A stretch of DNA of 64,000 bases from Epiperipatus broadwayi (lineage: Eukaryota; Onychophora; Udeonychophora; Euonychophora; Peripatidae). Each line of letters begins with the position of its first letter. Position 1 is the first letter of the stretch. The stretch is taken from contig JAQFVV010000230.1 in the NCBI GenBank assembly GCA_028023455.1, positions 622,001 through 686,000 on the forward strand, given 5' to 3'. Below the pieces are notes generated by a model, which saw only the letters and a program-made list of their open reading frames with translations, did not search any database and was not told the origin of the DNA. Shown in pieces: positions 22,725-32,704 of the stretch. The translations under genes and the position numbers were made by a program.

Positions 22725-23768
22725 TTTTCATCATCTATCATTAAATGCTGGAATGTCTAGAAATGTTGAAATTTTATTTAGACTTTTCAAATACAAACAT
22801 CTGTTAGTAATAACATACAAATAGGAAACACAGGTTAGTAAATTTATACAACAATTTAAATGGTACTATTTTAACTCTTCTTTAGGTGTCGATGGCTTGA
22901 CCAATATTAGCATAGGATTTGAACGTAGATCTGTAGATCCTTGAATATGGAATTTTAAGGCAACACTCTAACTAAATGAGTTATTCTGTCAAAGGCAACA
23001 TTCTATAAAATTTCATATGCTTTTCTATGAGAGTTGGTTCAAACCTTGCTAATTCCTCCAATTTTTTGAATACTTCTTTTAAGACTGAAGTTAATTAGAA
23101 GTTTCCAGACATTATGTAATGCCACACTGTGTGTTCCCTATAATATTATTTGCCATCATCATATGATCAGCTTCTTTGAATTTTCTTTTTTGCACCTTTT
23201 CCTTTATATCCAATATTTTTGTATTTACATTTGCTCTTTAGTATATATTGTGTTCAATTAGGAAAATACAAAAGTATTGGGTAAATGCAAAAAAGAAAAT
23301 TTAAAGGAGCTGCTCATATAGCAATGCCAAATAATGCTATAAATGAAGTCAGTATGGCAATACATAATGTCTAGAAGCCTTTAATTAAACTCACTCTTAG
23401 AAAAAGTATTTTAAAAAATTTGGAGAAATTAGAAGAATTTGACCCAACCCTCATAGAAAGTATATGAAGTTTCTACTGATTGTTGCCTTTGATGGAATAG
23501 CTCCATTGACTAGAATATTGCCTTGAAATTCAATACTCAATAATATAAAGGTGTAAGTATGATTCCTTTGATATTGTCATTGATCAGGCCAGTAATATCT
23601 GAAGAGCTGAGAATACTACCATTCAAAATTGTGTATAATTTACTAACACATGTCATCTATTTGTTTGCTATTACTAATAGTTGTTTGTATTTGAATAGTT
23701 TAAATAGTGTTTAAAATTTTCTGTGCATTCGACATTTAATGAGAGCTGGTGGAAATAGTCCAACATAT
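22725..23768. mobile_element. Foldback element C, copy 3: ~1-kb palindrome
   Basis: The left half (22725-23240) and right half (23260-23768) are imperfect reverse complements over most of their length. Matched blocks include 'acttttcaaatacaaac'/'gtttgtatttgaatagt', 'gtattactaacag'-type sequence, 'gagagttggttcaaacc'/'gacccaaccctc', and the innermost 'gaattttcttttttgca' / 'tgcaaaaaagaaaattt'. This is the longest and most complete C element and shows that copies 1 and 2 are internally deleted. No protein-coding frame is present. Confidence 0.85.
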
Positions 23769-23811
23769 TATCACATATTGGCTTTACATTTAATAACTTT
23801 GTTGGAGTGTG

Positions 23812-23965
23812 GTTTAAAAGTTATAATTACAGTTTGAAAATTATAATTGACTATTTGTTAGTCTTTTTTCAAGACAAGTTATATTTATCTGTTTAATGAG
23901 GTTTATTTAAACTTTTTTGTATAAATAATTTCACTCTCTGTAGTCAAGTTGCAATTTTTAGGGTT
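23812..23965. repeat. Family P repeat, copy 1
   Basis: About 150 bp shared with 31022-31162: 'ttataattgactatttg', 'ctgtttaatgagg' and 'aataatttcactctct' in the same order and spacing. Origin unknown. Confidence 0.7.
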
Positions 23966-23969
23966 GTGC

Positions 23970-25065
23970 CATGACATTTTGACTTTGTCTGTAAATTTTC
24001 AAAGATTATGCAACTATGGTGGCCATTCGAGGGTGCCATCAAGCATTTCTAGCTTGGAACCAGATTGTTTCCACAATCACAGTTGATTATTTATTTATAA
24101 ATGGCAAGCACCAAATGCAGTTGATAAAATAATTTATATCGGACTTAAATTCTATAAGATGAATATCATACTTAACTAATTAAATAAAATTGAACAGACA
24201 CTTGATCAATGATGAAATATTTATTATACTATCTTTCTTTTTTTTTATTCCCTCCCTTCATATTTATTTAATCAAACCATCCTGATCTGTTTCTTACTAA
24301 TCCAGATTTAACAAATCATTCTCGAAGGAACATGTGTCATACTTTATCCAAATGTAAAGAAAATTACCAATAATTATGAAATATACATACTATAAGTAAA
24401 TTGAAAGGTGACTTACTATAAGAGCATGCTTGTTAGCAGTGTTCAAACCCTCTCTTGCACATGTTAACTGCATAATACTCCAGGCGCCATATTGCAATTT
24501 TTTTAAAACTGACCTGAGATACAATTTTGACAATAACTTCAGTTTTAATAATGGTAGAGCAAAAAAATTACATTGATAGAAACTAGAAAAGCTAAAAAAA
24601 AACAATAAGGCTAAGACAAATAGTGATTACTATTAAAAAATATGGTAAAAAAGAAATTTCCACATCCAACATAATTGTTATTTTATTGTTTGTTCATAAT
24701 TTCTAATTCATCATTATAAATTACATCTTCAGTGATAATTTCTTTGTATTCCTCACAAAATTATCTTTCAAACAATTATACAATATGTCTTACCTGAGAT
24801 AATCCATAGCTTCAGAATCTCAAAAGGTATTTGCATAAGAATTCTTTATTTTTATCTTGTACCCCAAAAGTTACCAAATGTCAAAGGTGTCTATAAGAAA
24901 AAGATTCATCCTAATAAAATATATAAAACAAATTATTTCCAGAAGATAGATATGCATTTGTCATCATAGCAATTGGCTTCTTGTCTATCTAAAACTAGAA
25001 ATTGTAGGCTACTGTCTGTATCACTGATAAAATGAGTTTCATCTCTTCATTTTATATTTTTGTGT
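23970..25065. other. AT-rich DNA with one exon-like minus-strand segment
   Basis: The minus strand between 24513 and 24417 is open and bounded by 'ctcag|g' and 'ata|gtaagt', so it could be a 97-nt internal exon (residues include LQYGAWSIMQLTCAREG). I do not recognise the peptide. AT-rich DNA produces such signals by chance, so it is not called a CDS. Nothing else was identified. Confidence 0.25.
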
Positions 25066-25069
25066 ACAT

Positions 25070-25191
25070 CAGTGATGTTTATATTCTTTATGCACACCAG
25101 TGATGTTTATATTCTTTATGCACACCAGTGATGTTTATATTCTTTATGCACACTGGTGATGTTTATATTCTTTATGCACACAAGTGATGCT
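25070..25191. repeat. 28-bp tandem minisatellite, ~4.3 units
   Basis: Units of 28 bp ('cagtgatgtttatattcttt' + 'atgcacac') start at 25070, 25098, 25126, 25154 and 25182, with one to three substitutions in the last units. The units are contiguous without spacers. Confidence 0.95.
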
Positions 25192-25194
25192 ATC

Positions 25195-27280
25195 TTGTTA
25201 TATTTATTGTATCACATAGATATAATTTATTTGCATATAGTCCATTTGTTAGCTATAAATTTGAAAATAATGTGATGAAAGATATGGCAAAACTAGTGAC
25301 TCCACAAATGAGTATCAAGACATAGGCAAGAATCAGAATTTGATTATTTGCCTGCATATTCAATCTTTCTGTACATTTGATTATTAGTTTTGTAAATCAT
25401 TACTTGTAAACACAAACACACTATATAAACATAATAATAAATAATAAATTATTAAACTTTTTGAGAATCATTATTTTTGTAAAATAAGTGTATTAGAACA
25501 CACAAAATTAACGTATATATGAATTCATATGAGCAGAAATAAATACAGAATTTATATTATACCCACACACCAATATAAACCAAATAAATCATTTTTCAAA
25601 TAATAAATTATTAATTATTTTTATAAAATAAGTTTATTTTTATAAAATAAATATATTTGAACATATAAAATTACCATACATATGAGCATAAATAAACATA
25701 GAATTTATATAGACACACACTACTACAAATGCAAATTAATAAAAATTAATTCATTTTTTCAAATAATTAAAAAAATATATATTATTAAAAAAATTCAAAA
25801 ATTAAAATTGTATTCTTACCGAGTCCGATATTTTTTAATTACGTTGAGACTCCATGGTAGGCCTTGTTTGTGAATCACCATAATTTTAATATGATAAAAG
25901 CATATTTTTAGGCTGATAAAAGTTTTCTGTTTTTATCACTTCATGGAAATTACAAAATTGATCAAAAAAAACAACAAACTTAAATGCGCCTTTATGAAAA
26001 AAATTAATAAAAAATCCAATTTTCATCGGATTTTTTTAAAGCCACTATTAGAAGGCTACGTAAAAGATCTATAAAATGCCCATATTTCTGTTGATGTCAT
26101 GCTTGTAGTTTTTACATCATTAAAAAAAGAAAACAACATTTTGACCAATCAAATAAGATGAGTGGGTCACCAGCTTAATAGCGCAAAGCAGTATCCTATA
26201 TCTATTACCTTAGATCGAGTATACAATTTTATGTAAATACACCTTAACTAGTATAATAATGATAGGTGAGAAAAGTAAGGTTAATTAATAAAATAAAACA
26301 TATATATATATAATGCTCATTAATTTAAGTTAGTAGAGTATATGTAATTAACAAATCTATAAAAAAAAAACAACTTTCTATTGTTGAAACTTATATCTGT
26401 TGAAGTGGAAGCTGTTCAAAATTCTATTACATCATTTTACATCTTATATATTAACATGCAAATGTTTCTTAGAATAAAAGAAAAAAGTCTAGTTACCCTG
26501 ATCGATCAGTATATTGGTCCTGAGGGAGAAGTATTTTATCCTATGCTTATAGTTGTTTGTCCTAACTTTCTATGTTAATCCAGTTTCCTTGGCTAGCTCT
26601 ACATGTCTCTGTGCAAGGTCAGCATTTCCAATGGCAGTTCCAGGTGGCAATGGAAAGAGAAGTTCCCCAAAGGAGAAAGTCTCATACTTCTAGCCACTCA
26701 ACATATTCTCGACACTTTTTTATTTAATTTTACTTTGCAGGTTTTAAATTGTCAAAGAGTCCAAGCCGAATCAAAAACAACAGATCAATCACTAACTTCA
26801 GCAAAATTCCATTAATTTTAAACAAAAGACAATCCCATAATTTATAGTTTTTTTTAAAATGTTAATTATAATTCTGAGGAAACATTCCAAACTGATGAGC
26901 ATAATAGATAGCACAAAAATAACTCCACTATCAAAGTTTCAAAAATAGAGCTAATTGCAGAAAAATTTTATACTGTACTTTCTTGCCCTTCTATCTTTAA
27001 GAATTTCTAAGAATTAGAAATAAAACAAAAGACAAACTTTTATAAATAAATAAAAACTTGCAAGATCTTATGTTTTGTTTTTCCTTTTTTTTCTTTTATC
27101 TTGATTTAATTGATTTCAAAACTTTTAAAATTCCATTTCAAAAATAAGTTTTATTATTTATTTTTAGTATAAAAAAATATAAGTTTTATTATAAAATAAT
27201 ATATACATGATTTTAATAATATATATATGTATGAATATGAGCTGGCAGAAAAATACCAGCTCAGGGTCTATATTAGTAAA
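25195..27280. other. AT-rich DNA, nothing firmly identified
   Basis: AT-dinucleotide-rich blocks include a loose repetition of 'ataaaataagtttatt' around 25480-25660. 26580-26815 is less AT-rich and open in one frame (65-70 codons) with a 'tttactttgcaggt' acceptor-like site, but I recognise no protein. Confidence 0.45.
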
Positions 27281-27285
27281 AGTGG

Positions 27286-27385
27286 ATGTCCATCTTTATT
27301 GTTAAAAGAAGGTTGCCTTGACAACAGATTGAGATTGTTAATTTACTGATATTGTTTAAATGTTGACTGCTTTGTATGTGAGTAC
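27286..27385. repeat. Family N repeat, copy 2
   Basis: Contains 'gtggatgtccatctttattg', 'gaaggttgccttgacaacag', 'attgagattgtt' and 'tgatattgtttaaatgtt', co-linear with the other N copies. Confidence 0.75.
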
Positions 27386-27699
27386 ATGTGTCTATATGGA
27401 CTTAAACTTAAATATTTTAGAAAATTATTATTAATTATGTGATATTGAAAATTATTATTATGTACATTATAAAATTATACTTGTGAAAATTAAAGTAATA
27501 TTTGACATGTTAATAATAAAATGTTGAAAGTAATAAAATGTAAAATTGCCATTTTTAAAACAGTACTGTATAATATCATATTTTTTGTGTATGTACAGAA
27601 AAGAAAAAGAAAAAATGAATTATAAGTAAAGACCAAGAACATGTGAAAAGATGGAATTATAGTTAAATATAAAGGAGGCAAAAATTATGATCACAGAAA

Positions 27700-27965
27700 C
27701 AACGTTTGATATTAGAGATTGATGAAAATTTTAATTTCCATAGCAATAAATGATATAATCATGACATTGATATTGGGAAAGATCTGAATAAAGAAGACCA
27801 ACATATTTTTACAGGTAAACTTTAAAATTGGCCAAGTCATGAAATATCTTTTCATTCTCTATGGATATGAAAGTTGAACACTTAAGGAGGAGAATAAACT
27901 AAGTGTGATTATGGACAATATTTTGAAATATAAAATTTTAAAAAGAAAAAGCAATAGTAGAATAT
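27700..27965 (+). pseudogene. Non-LTR reverse-transcriptase C-terminal relic
   Basis: A frame reads 'YLFILYGYES', stop, 'TLKEENKLSVIMDNIL'. This parallels the 'LLYGCESWTL' block and following helix that end many non-LTR reverse transcriptases; Trp is replaced by a stop. The 5' part and the downstream IGH-type segment are not recognisable. Inactive fragment; clade not assignable. Confidence 0.5.
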
Positions 27966-28134
27966 GCAATCAGGTTTTCTAATAAACAAATGACCAAGTA
28001 TTCATGTCATAGTGATAACGCTGGTGATGAAAAATAAGATTATGACCAACCATGACATGACTAGATTCTAGTATCATAATGATAAGTGTATCTATCATTA
28101 ACCCTGTGAAAGTTGCAGCCAATCTGGCAAATAC

Positions 28135-28395
28135 AAATCTTTTTTTTTTAATATTGTTACATATATTGGGGGCATAAGTTCAAGGTTATGTCTAGCTGTA
28201 AGTTTGCATGTGACTGATATTAACGCATAATACTCAAACTTCAGTTTGGATGTAACATGCATTTTATGTGATGTTGCTATATTTGCATCTTAGGTGTAGC
28301 AATATTGTTTGTGATGACTGTTGCAAATGTTTTGCAAAGCTGACTATCGAATATTTTGATTAATTAATTTTAAAAGACATTTTTTTGGGGTTATA
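28135..28395. repeat. Family O repeat, copy 1
   Basis: Shares an ordered series with 35240-35515: 'ttgttacatatat', 'ggttatgtctagctgta', 'gtgactgatatta', 'attgtttgtgatg', 'gctgttgcaaatgttttg'-like. About 260 bp with no coding capacity. Confidence 0.65.
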
Positions 28396-28496
28396 TATTT
28401 TACCACACCCGTGTTTAGGTTATTTGTAAAATAAATTTTTTATTCTTTATATTTTTATATTTCTTTGTTTTATGATTGTAATTGAAAATAAAGAAA

Positions 28497-28610
28497 TAAA
28501 GAAATGTGGATCTTTATCTTTACTGTTTAAAGAAGGTTGCCTTGGTAACAGATTGAGGTTGTTGATTGTTATTGATATTGTTTAAGTGTTAATTGCTTTG
28601 ATATATTTAC
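28497..28610. repeat. Family N repeat, copy 3
   Basis: Contains 'gtggatctttatctttactg', 'gaaggttgccttgg' and 'cagattgaggttgttgatt'. It sits between an O copy and an M copy. Because N is also next to M at 31.2 kb, N and M may be parts of one larger element. Confidence 0.7.
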
Positions 28611-28654
28611 TATTTAATAATATATTTATTATGTGGAATGTAATATTTGAAATA

Positions 28655-29035
28655 CAGGCATTGTTCATATACCTGGTGTTTAATTGTAAATATAGGGGAT
28701 TTGAACACAGACTTTCAAACATCCCACATTATCTCATACTACTGACCACACACATGTAAAAACTATAAATAATCACCAATATATGTATTTTGTGCTGAAC
28801 CAGCACTTATCAGTTGATCCAGATCATTATCTCCCACACACATATATAATCAGTACTCGGTTTATATTAATGGATAGGCTTCAATCTACTCCAACCTGCA
28901 GCTGCTCTTCAGCCATCCATACCATTGAAAATATAATGATGGAATGCCCAAATCCCATGCGGATGCCAATATTATTGTTATACCCATGTTGACCTCAAGT
29001 CACTCTGACCCCTTATGTATAGAACCTTATCCATG
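28655..29035. repeat. Family M repeat, copy 1
   Basis: About 380 bp co-linear with 29057-29460: 'tttgaaatacaggcattgtt', 'aggggatttgaacacagac', 'tatctcatactactga', 'atgttgacctcaagtcactc'. The box-B-like 'ggatttgaacacagac' suggests a tRNA-related segment read on the minus strand. The 69-codon frame at 28783-28992 is a by-product. Confidence 0.75.
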
Positions 29036-29056
29036 TAAGTACATGGAAGAGGAATG

Positions 29057-29935
29057 TTTGAAATACAAGCATTCTTCATATACTTGGAGCTTAATTGTAA
29101 ATATAGGGGTTTGAACACAGACTTTCAAGCACCCTTCAACTTTCCATGCTATCTCATACCACTGATACCCATGACCACACACATGTAGAAAAGGTAATGA
29201 ACCAACACTCATCAGTTGGTTCCGATCATTATCTTTCACACATATATATAATCAGTGCTCAGTTTATATTAATATAGCAAATCTTTATACTTTAATGGAT
29301 ATGCCGCAATCTTCTTCAACCTCCATCTCTTCAGACAATCATACCATTGAAAATCTGATGATGAAATACCCAAATTCCCTGCTGATGACAATACTATTGT
29401 TATGCCCATGTTGACCTTAAGTCACTCTGACACTTCATGTATAGGACCTTAACTAGGTATATGAAGAATGCCTGTATTACAAATATTACACATTAAGCCT
29501 GCATCCTGCCCATCCCTCTTCTATATATTTAAATGGATAAGATCCTACACATGAGGGATCAGAGGGACTTGAGGTCAACATGAGCATAATAATATTGGCA
29601 TCAGCATATAATTTGGGCATTCCATTACCAGATTTTCAATGGTGTGGATGCCTGAGGAGTTGGAAGTTGGAGTAGATTGAAGTATTTCTATTAAAGTATG
29701 TAGATTTTCTATCTTATTATAAACTGAGCACTGATTGTATATATGTGTGGGAGATGATAATCTGGATCAACTGAATAGTGCTGGTTCAGCACAAAATATG
29801 TATATTGGTGATTATTTATCTTTTCTACATGTGTGTGGTCATGTGTATCAATGGTATGAAATAGTGTGGATAGTTGAAGGTTGCTTGAAATTCTGGGTTC
29901 AAATCCCCTACATTTGGAATGTGTAAAATCATACT
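29057..29935. mobile_element. Family M foldback: two M copies head to head
   Basis: 29057-29460 and 29470-29935 are reverse complements over most of their length (blocks 'gacctt(c)aagtcactctga', 'gatttgaacacagac' and 'atctcatacca' occur inverted on the right). The right arm ends in 'gggttcaaatcccc' (29895-29908), a full match to the tRNA gene box B consensus GGTTCRANYCC. The whole looks like an ~880-bp palindrome built from a tRNA-related repeat. Confidence 0.75.
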
Positions 29936-30435
29936 ATGAAAGAATAATAAAAAAAGGAATTTACTTTAGAGAAATTAACCCTGAATTGAATAGAATGTTA
30001 ATAGAAAAGAAAGAAAGAAAGTAAAAAGAAGATAAGAGACTTTTTTAATTAAATGGATTTAGGGTATTTTTAGATAAAATATATAAAGAATATGTTGACA
30101 AAAGTATGTCTACAAACATCAGAGCAACTAAAAATAGATGTATTCATTCTATTCTTGATTCCTTTGTTCAACATTTGGAGTGCTTTTAAGTCATAACCTG
30201 GGGAAAAGTGATTTACTCTTTTTGTTTATATATACATTGAGCTATGTTGTATTTAAAGTTTATAAAGCAAGTATAGAAAATGTGGTAAGGTTTTTGAGAT
30301 TGTTGTAATAGAAAGGGTTTGAGATAAAGAGTATTTTGTATATATTTTTTGGGAATTGTTTGGAATATTTATATTTTTTGTTACATATTTTTATTTTTCA
30401 GTTTCCTTGATAAAATCTATAATATTAAATAGTAG

Positions 30436-30813
30436 GGTAGCCCAGTATTTACCTTGCTATGACGTCATTAGCCTGAAGGCATACTACTCTAACCATCCGA
30501 TTTTTAAGATAACGTCACCTAGTGATTTGCGGACAAATGTAACCGCAAAATTTTTGCGGCATATCATGTGGTGACGTTACGTCAAAGATCACTAGATTAG
30601 AATAGGATGCCCTCAGGGTAATGACATCATAGAAACGAAGAGCGGGGAAAAGGCACATGGTACAGGGTCATGAGGTCAAATCTCTAGAATTAGTCATGTC
30701 TCTTCATTGTCATGACAATGTTCATGTGTTCTTCCGACGATGCAAATATTGGATAATTACAGTTGTGTGCCTTCAGGCTAATTATGTCATAGTAAGGTAA
30801 ATACTGGATTACC
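30436..30813. mobile_element. MITE E with 8-bp target duplication (hAT-like)
   Basis: The terminal inverted repeats extend about 48 bp. The left begins 'ggtagcccagtatttacctt'; the right on the opposite strand begins 'ggtaatccagtatttacctt'. Both continue into 'ctatgac...agcctgaaggca'. Flanks are 'aatagtag' (30428-30435) and 'aataggag' (30814-30821), matching at 7 of 8 positions. An 8-bp duplication is typical of hAT transposons. There is no transposase, so it is non-autonomous. The interior is richer in G+C than the surroundings. Confidence 0.85.
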
Positions 30814-31021
30814 AATAGGAGAAATGTTGGTGTATATTTATATATTTTTATAAATATTCATATAAAAACAAGATTTAAAAAGAAGACCCCAGGTGTATTG
30901 AATTATATATATTGAATTTTATAAATTATTTTGAAAAGAAAACTGTGTTGGTGATATTTTTTTAAATTTATTACATTATTTACCTATCTAGGTATTATTA
31001 GCTTTATTATCTAACTATAAC

Positions 31022-31162
31022 ATAGTCTGAGTGCAGCCTGAATGTTATAATTGACTATTTGGTAGTCTGCTTTCAGAACAGATTATATTTACCTGTTTAA
31101 TGAGGTATATTTAAATTTCTCTGTATCAATAATTTCACTCTCTACAATCAAGTTAGAATATT
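31022..31162. repeat. Family P repeat, copy 2
   Basis: Co-linear with 23812-23965 ('ttataattgactatttgg', 'cctgtttaatgaggta', 'aataatttcactctcta'). It is followed immediately by an N copy. Confidence 0.7.
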
Positions 31163-31187
31163 TGGTATCTGTATAAAGATGTTAGAC

Positions 31188-31265
31188 TATAAACAAAGAT
31201 GGATTTTCACATTTATTGTTGAAAGGGAGTTGCCTTGACAACAGATTAAGCTTGTTGATTGTTAT
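31188..31265. repeat. Family N repeat, copy 4
   Basis: Contains 'aaagatggattttcac', 'ggagttgccttgacaacag' and 'attaagcttgttgattgtta'. It abuts the M copy that starts at about 31265. Confidence 0.75.
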
Positions 31266-31875
31266 AATTGAAACACAGGCTTATTATATACGTGTCTATA
31301 TATGTAATATATAGGGTACATGCACACAGACTTTCACACGACCCACCACTCTCCACTCTATCTCATAACACTGATATACTTGAACACATATATGTTGAAA
31401 AGATAAATAATCACCAATATACGTATTTCATGCTAAACCAGCAATCATCAATTGGTCCAGATTACCAATACTACACATATATGCTATAAGTGCTCAGATA
31501 TATATTAAGATAGCCAATCTTCATACTTTAATGAACAGGCTTCAATCTACTCCACACTCCAACTCTTCAACCGTCCATCCAATTGAAAATCTGATGATGG
31601 AAATGCTCAAAGGCCAACCTGAGGCCGAGATTCTTGTCACACCCAAGTTGACCTAAGGTCAATCTGACCCCTCATGTGCAGGACATTATCCATTTACTAC
31701 ATATACAAGGGATGGACAGACATCTCTACTATGTATTTAATTGAAACACAGACTTATTATATACCTGTGTCTATATATGTAATATATAGGGTACATATAT
31801 AGGGTATCAGTGTTATGAGATAGAGTAGAGGGTGGTGGGTTGTGTGAAAGTCTATGCTCATGTACCCTATATCTC
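31266..31875. mobile_element. Family M foldback, copy 3
   Basis: The left arm begins 'attgaaacacaggcttatta' and includes 'gggtacatgcacacagac' and 'ccaccactctccactctatc'. The right arm (about 31790-31875) carries the inverted form ('gatagagtagagggtggtgg', 'gtgtgaaagtct'), preceded by a second direct copy of the first 60 bp (31738-31795). Internal sequence matches M copies 1 and 2. Confidence 0.7.
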
Positions 31876-31929
31876 ACTGATTGTTATTGATATTGGTATT
31901 GTTTAAGCATTGATTTTTTTCATGTATTT

Positions 31930-32585
31930 ATTGACACATAATAAATGCAAATTGTAGTGCCCCCCCCCTACATTTCAGTACTTATTAGCAGTAAATGCAC
32001 CTCTCAGATATGTACAATCTACATTATGACTTTTTGATTAGGATTGGAAGTAAATCGTGATGGATTGTTTTCTGGATAAATAATTCTTATACAAGAAATA
32101 GAAGAGTATATCAATTTGATTAAAATAATCATCATTATATAAATAACTTTCAAATCACATTAGACGCATCAAATCAGGAGTTTCTACTCTCATTGTATAT
32201 TAATCTTCAAGTGCCAATTTGTTTTGCATTCATGCATTTAATAACATTACTTTTAGATAAATACATAATGATCATTATTAACTCTTTATTAGATTAGAGA
32301 TTATGGTATCATTTTTATCCACTTCTTTTTTTTCCCCATGTGCATTATCATGCATATACTTTAAAATATCATTTTACACACACACATACTTCAAACATAT
32401 GAATAAAAAAGTAATTTGATATTGGTAAATAATGAATAAAAGTCATGAATATATGTAGAGAGGTAGTGCCTTGGGCCAACTGAAAAGCTCTAGTTTGGAT
32501 AAGGATCATTTTCTACCTTCAGGTGAGTTTTCATACATTCAAAGTATGTGTTCAGAAATGCAGAATATCTAAAGTATATTATACT
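31930..32585. other. AT-rich DNA, nothing firmly identified
   Basis: An eight-base C run lies at about 31962. 32455-32540 ('ccaactgaaaagctctagtt', then 'ttcaggtgag') may be a very diverged M fragment. No genes. Confidence 0.4.
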
Positions 32586-32587
32586 CT

Positions 32588-32700
32588 ATGTGGTTTTATG
32601 CAGTGAGAAGCTCTAAGTCCATGGATCATAGTGTATCATTGCCATATCTGGTGTTCAAACTTCCTAGGAATTCCTGAGTAGTAAACCCTTTGATTATTTG
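32588..32700 (+). repeat. SINE family B, copy 2
   Basis: Contains the blocks 'aagtccatggatcatagtg', 'tggtgttcaaacttcctagg' (box-B-like) and the terminal 'gagtagtaaaccctttgatt'. The 5' tRNA-like head is diverged. Confidence 0.7.
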
Positions 32701-32704
32701 ATTT

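Noticed and set aside
25070-25191. CRISPR-like array of 28-bp repeats
   Set aside because: The units abut directly without unique spacers, the window is eukaryotic in character, and no cas-like gene is present; it is a minisatellite.
26581-26815. Coding exon with a Gly-rich nucleotide-binding loop (PGGNGK)
   Set aside because: The motif is seen in only one of several open frames, does not fit a known P-loop consensus and has no supporting downstream motif.
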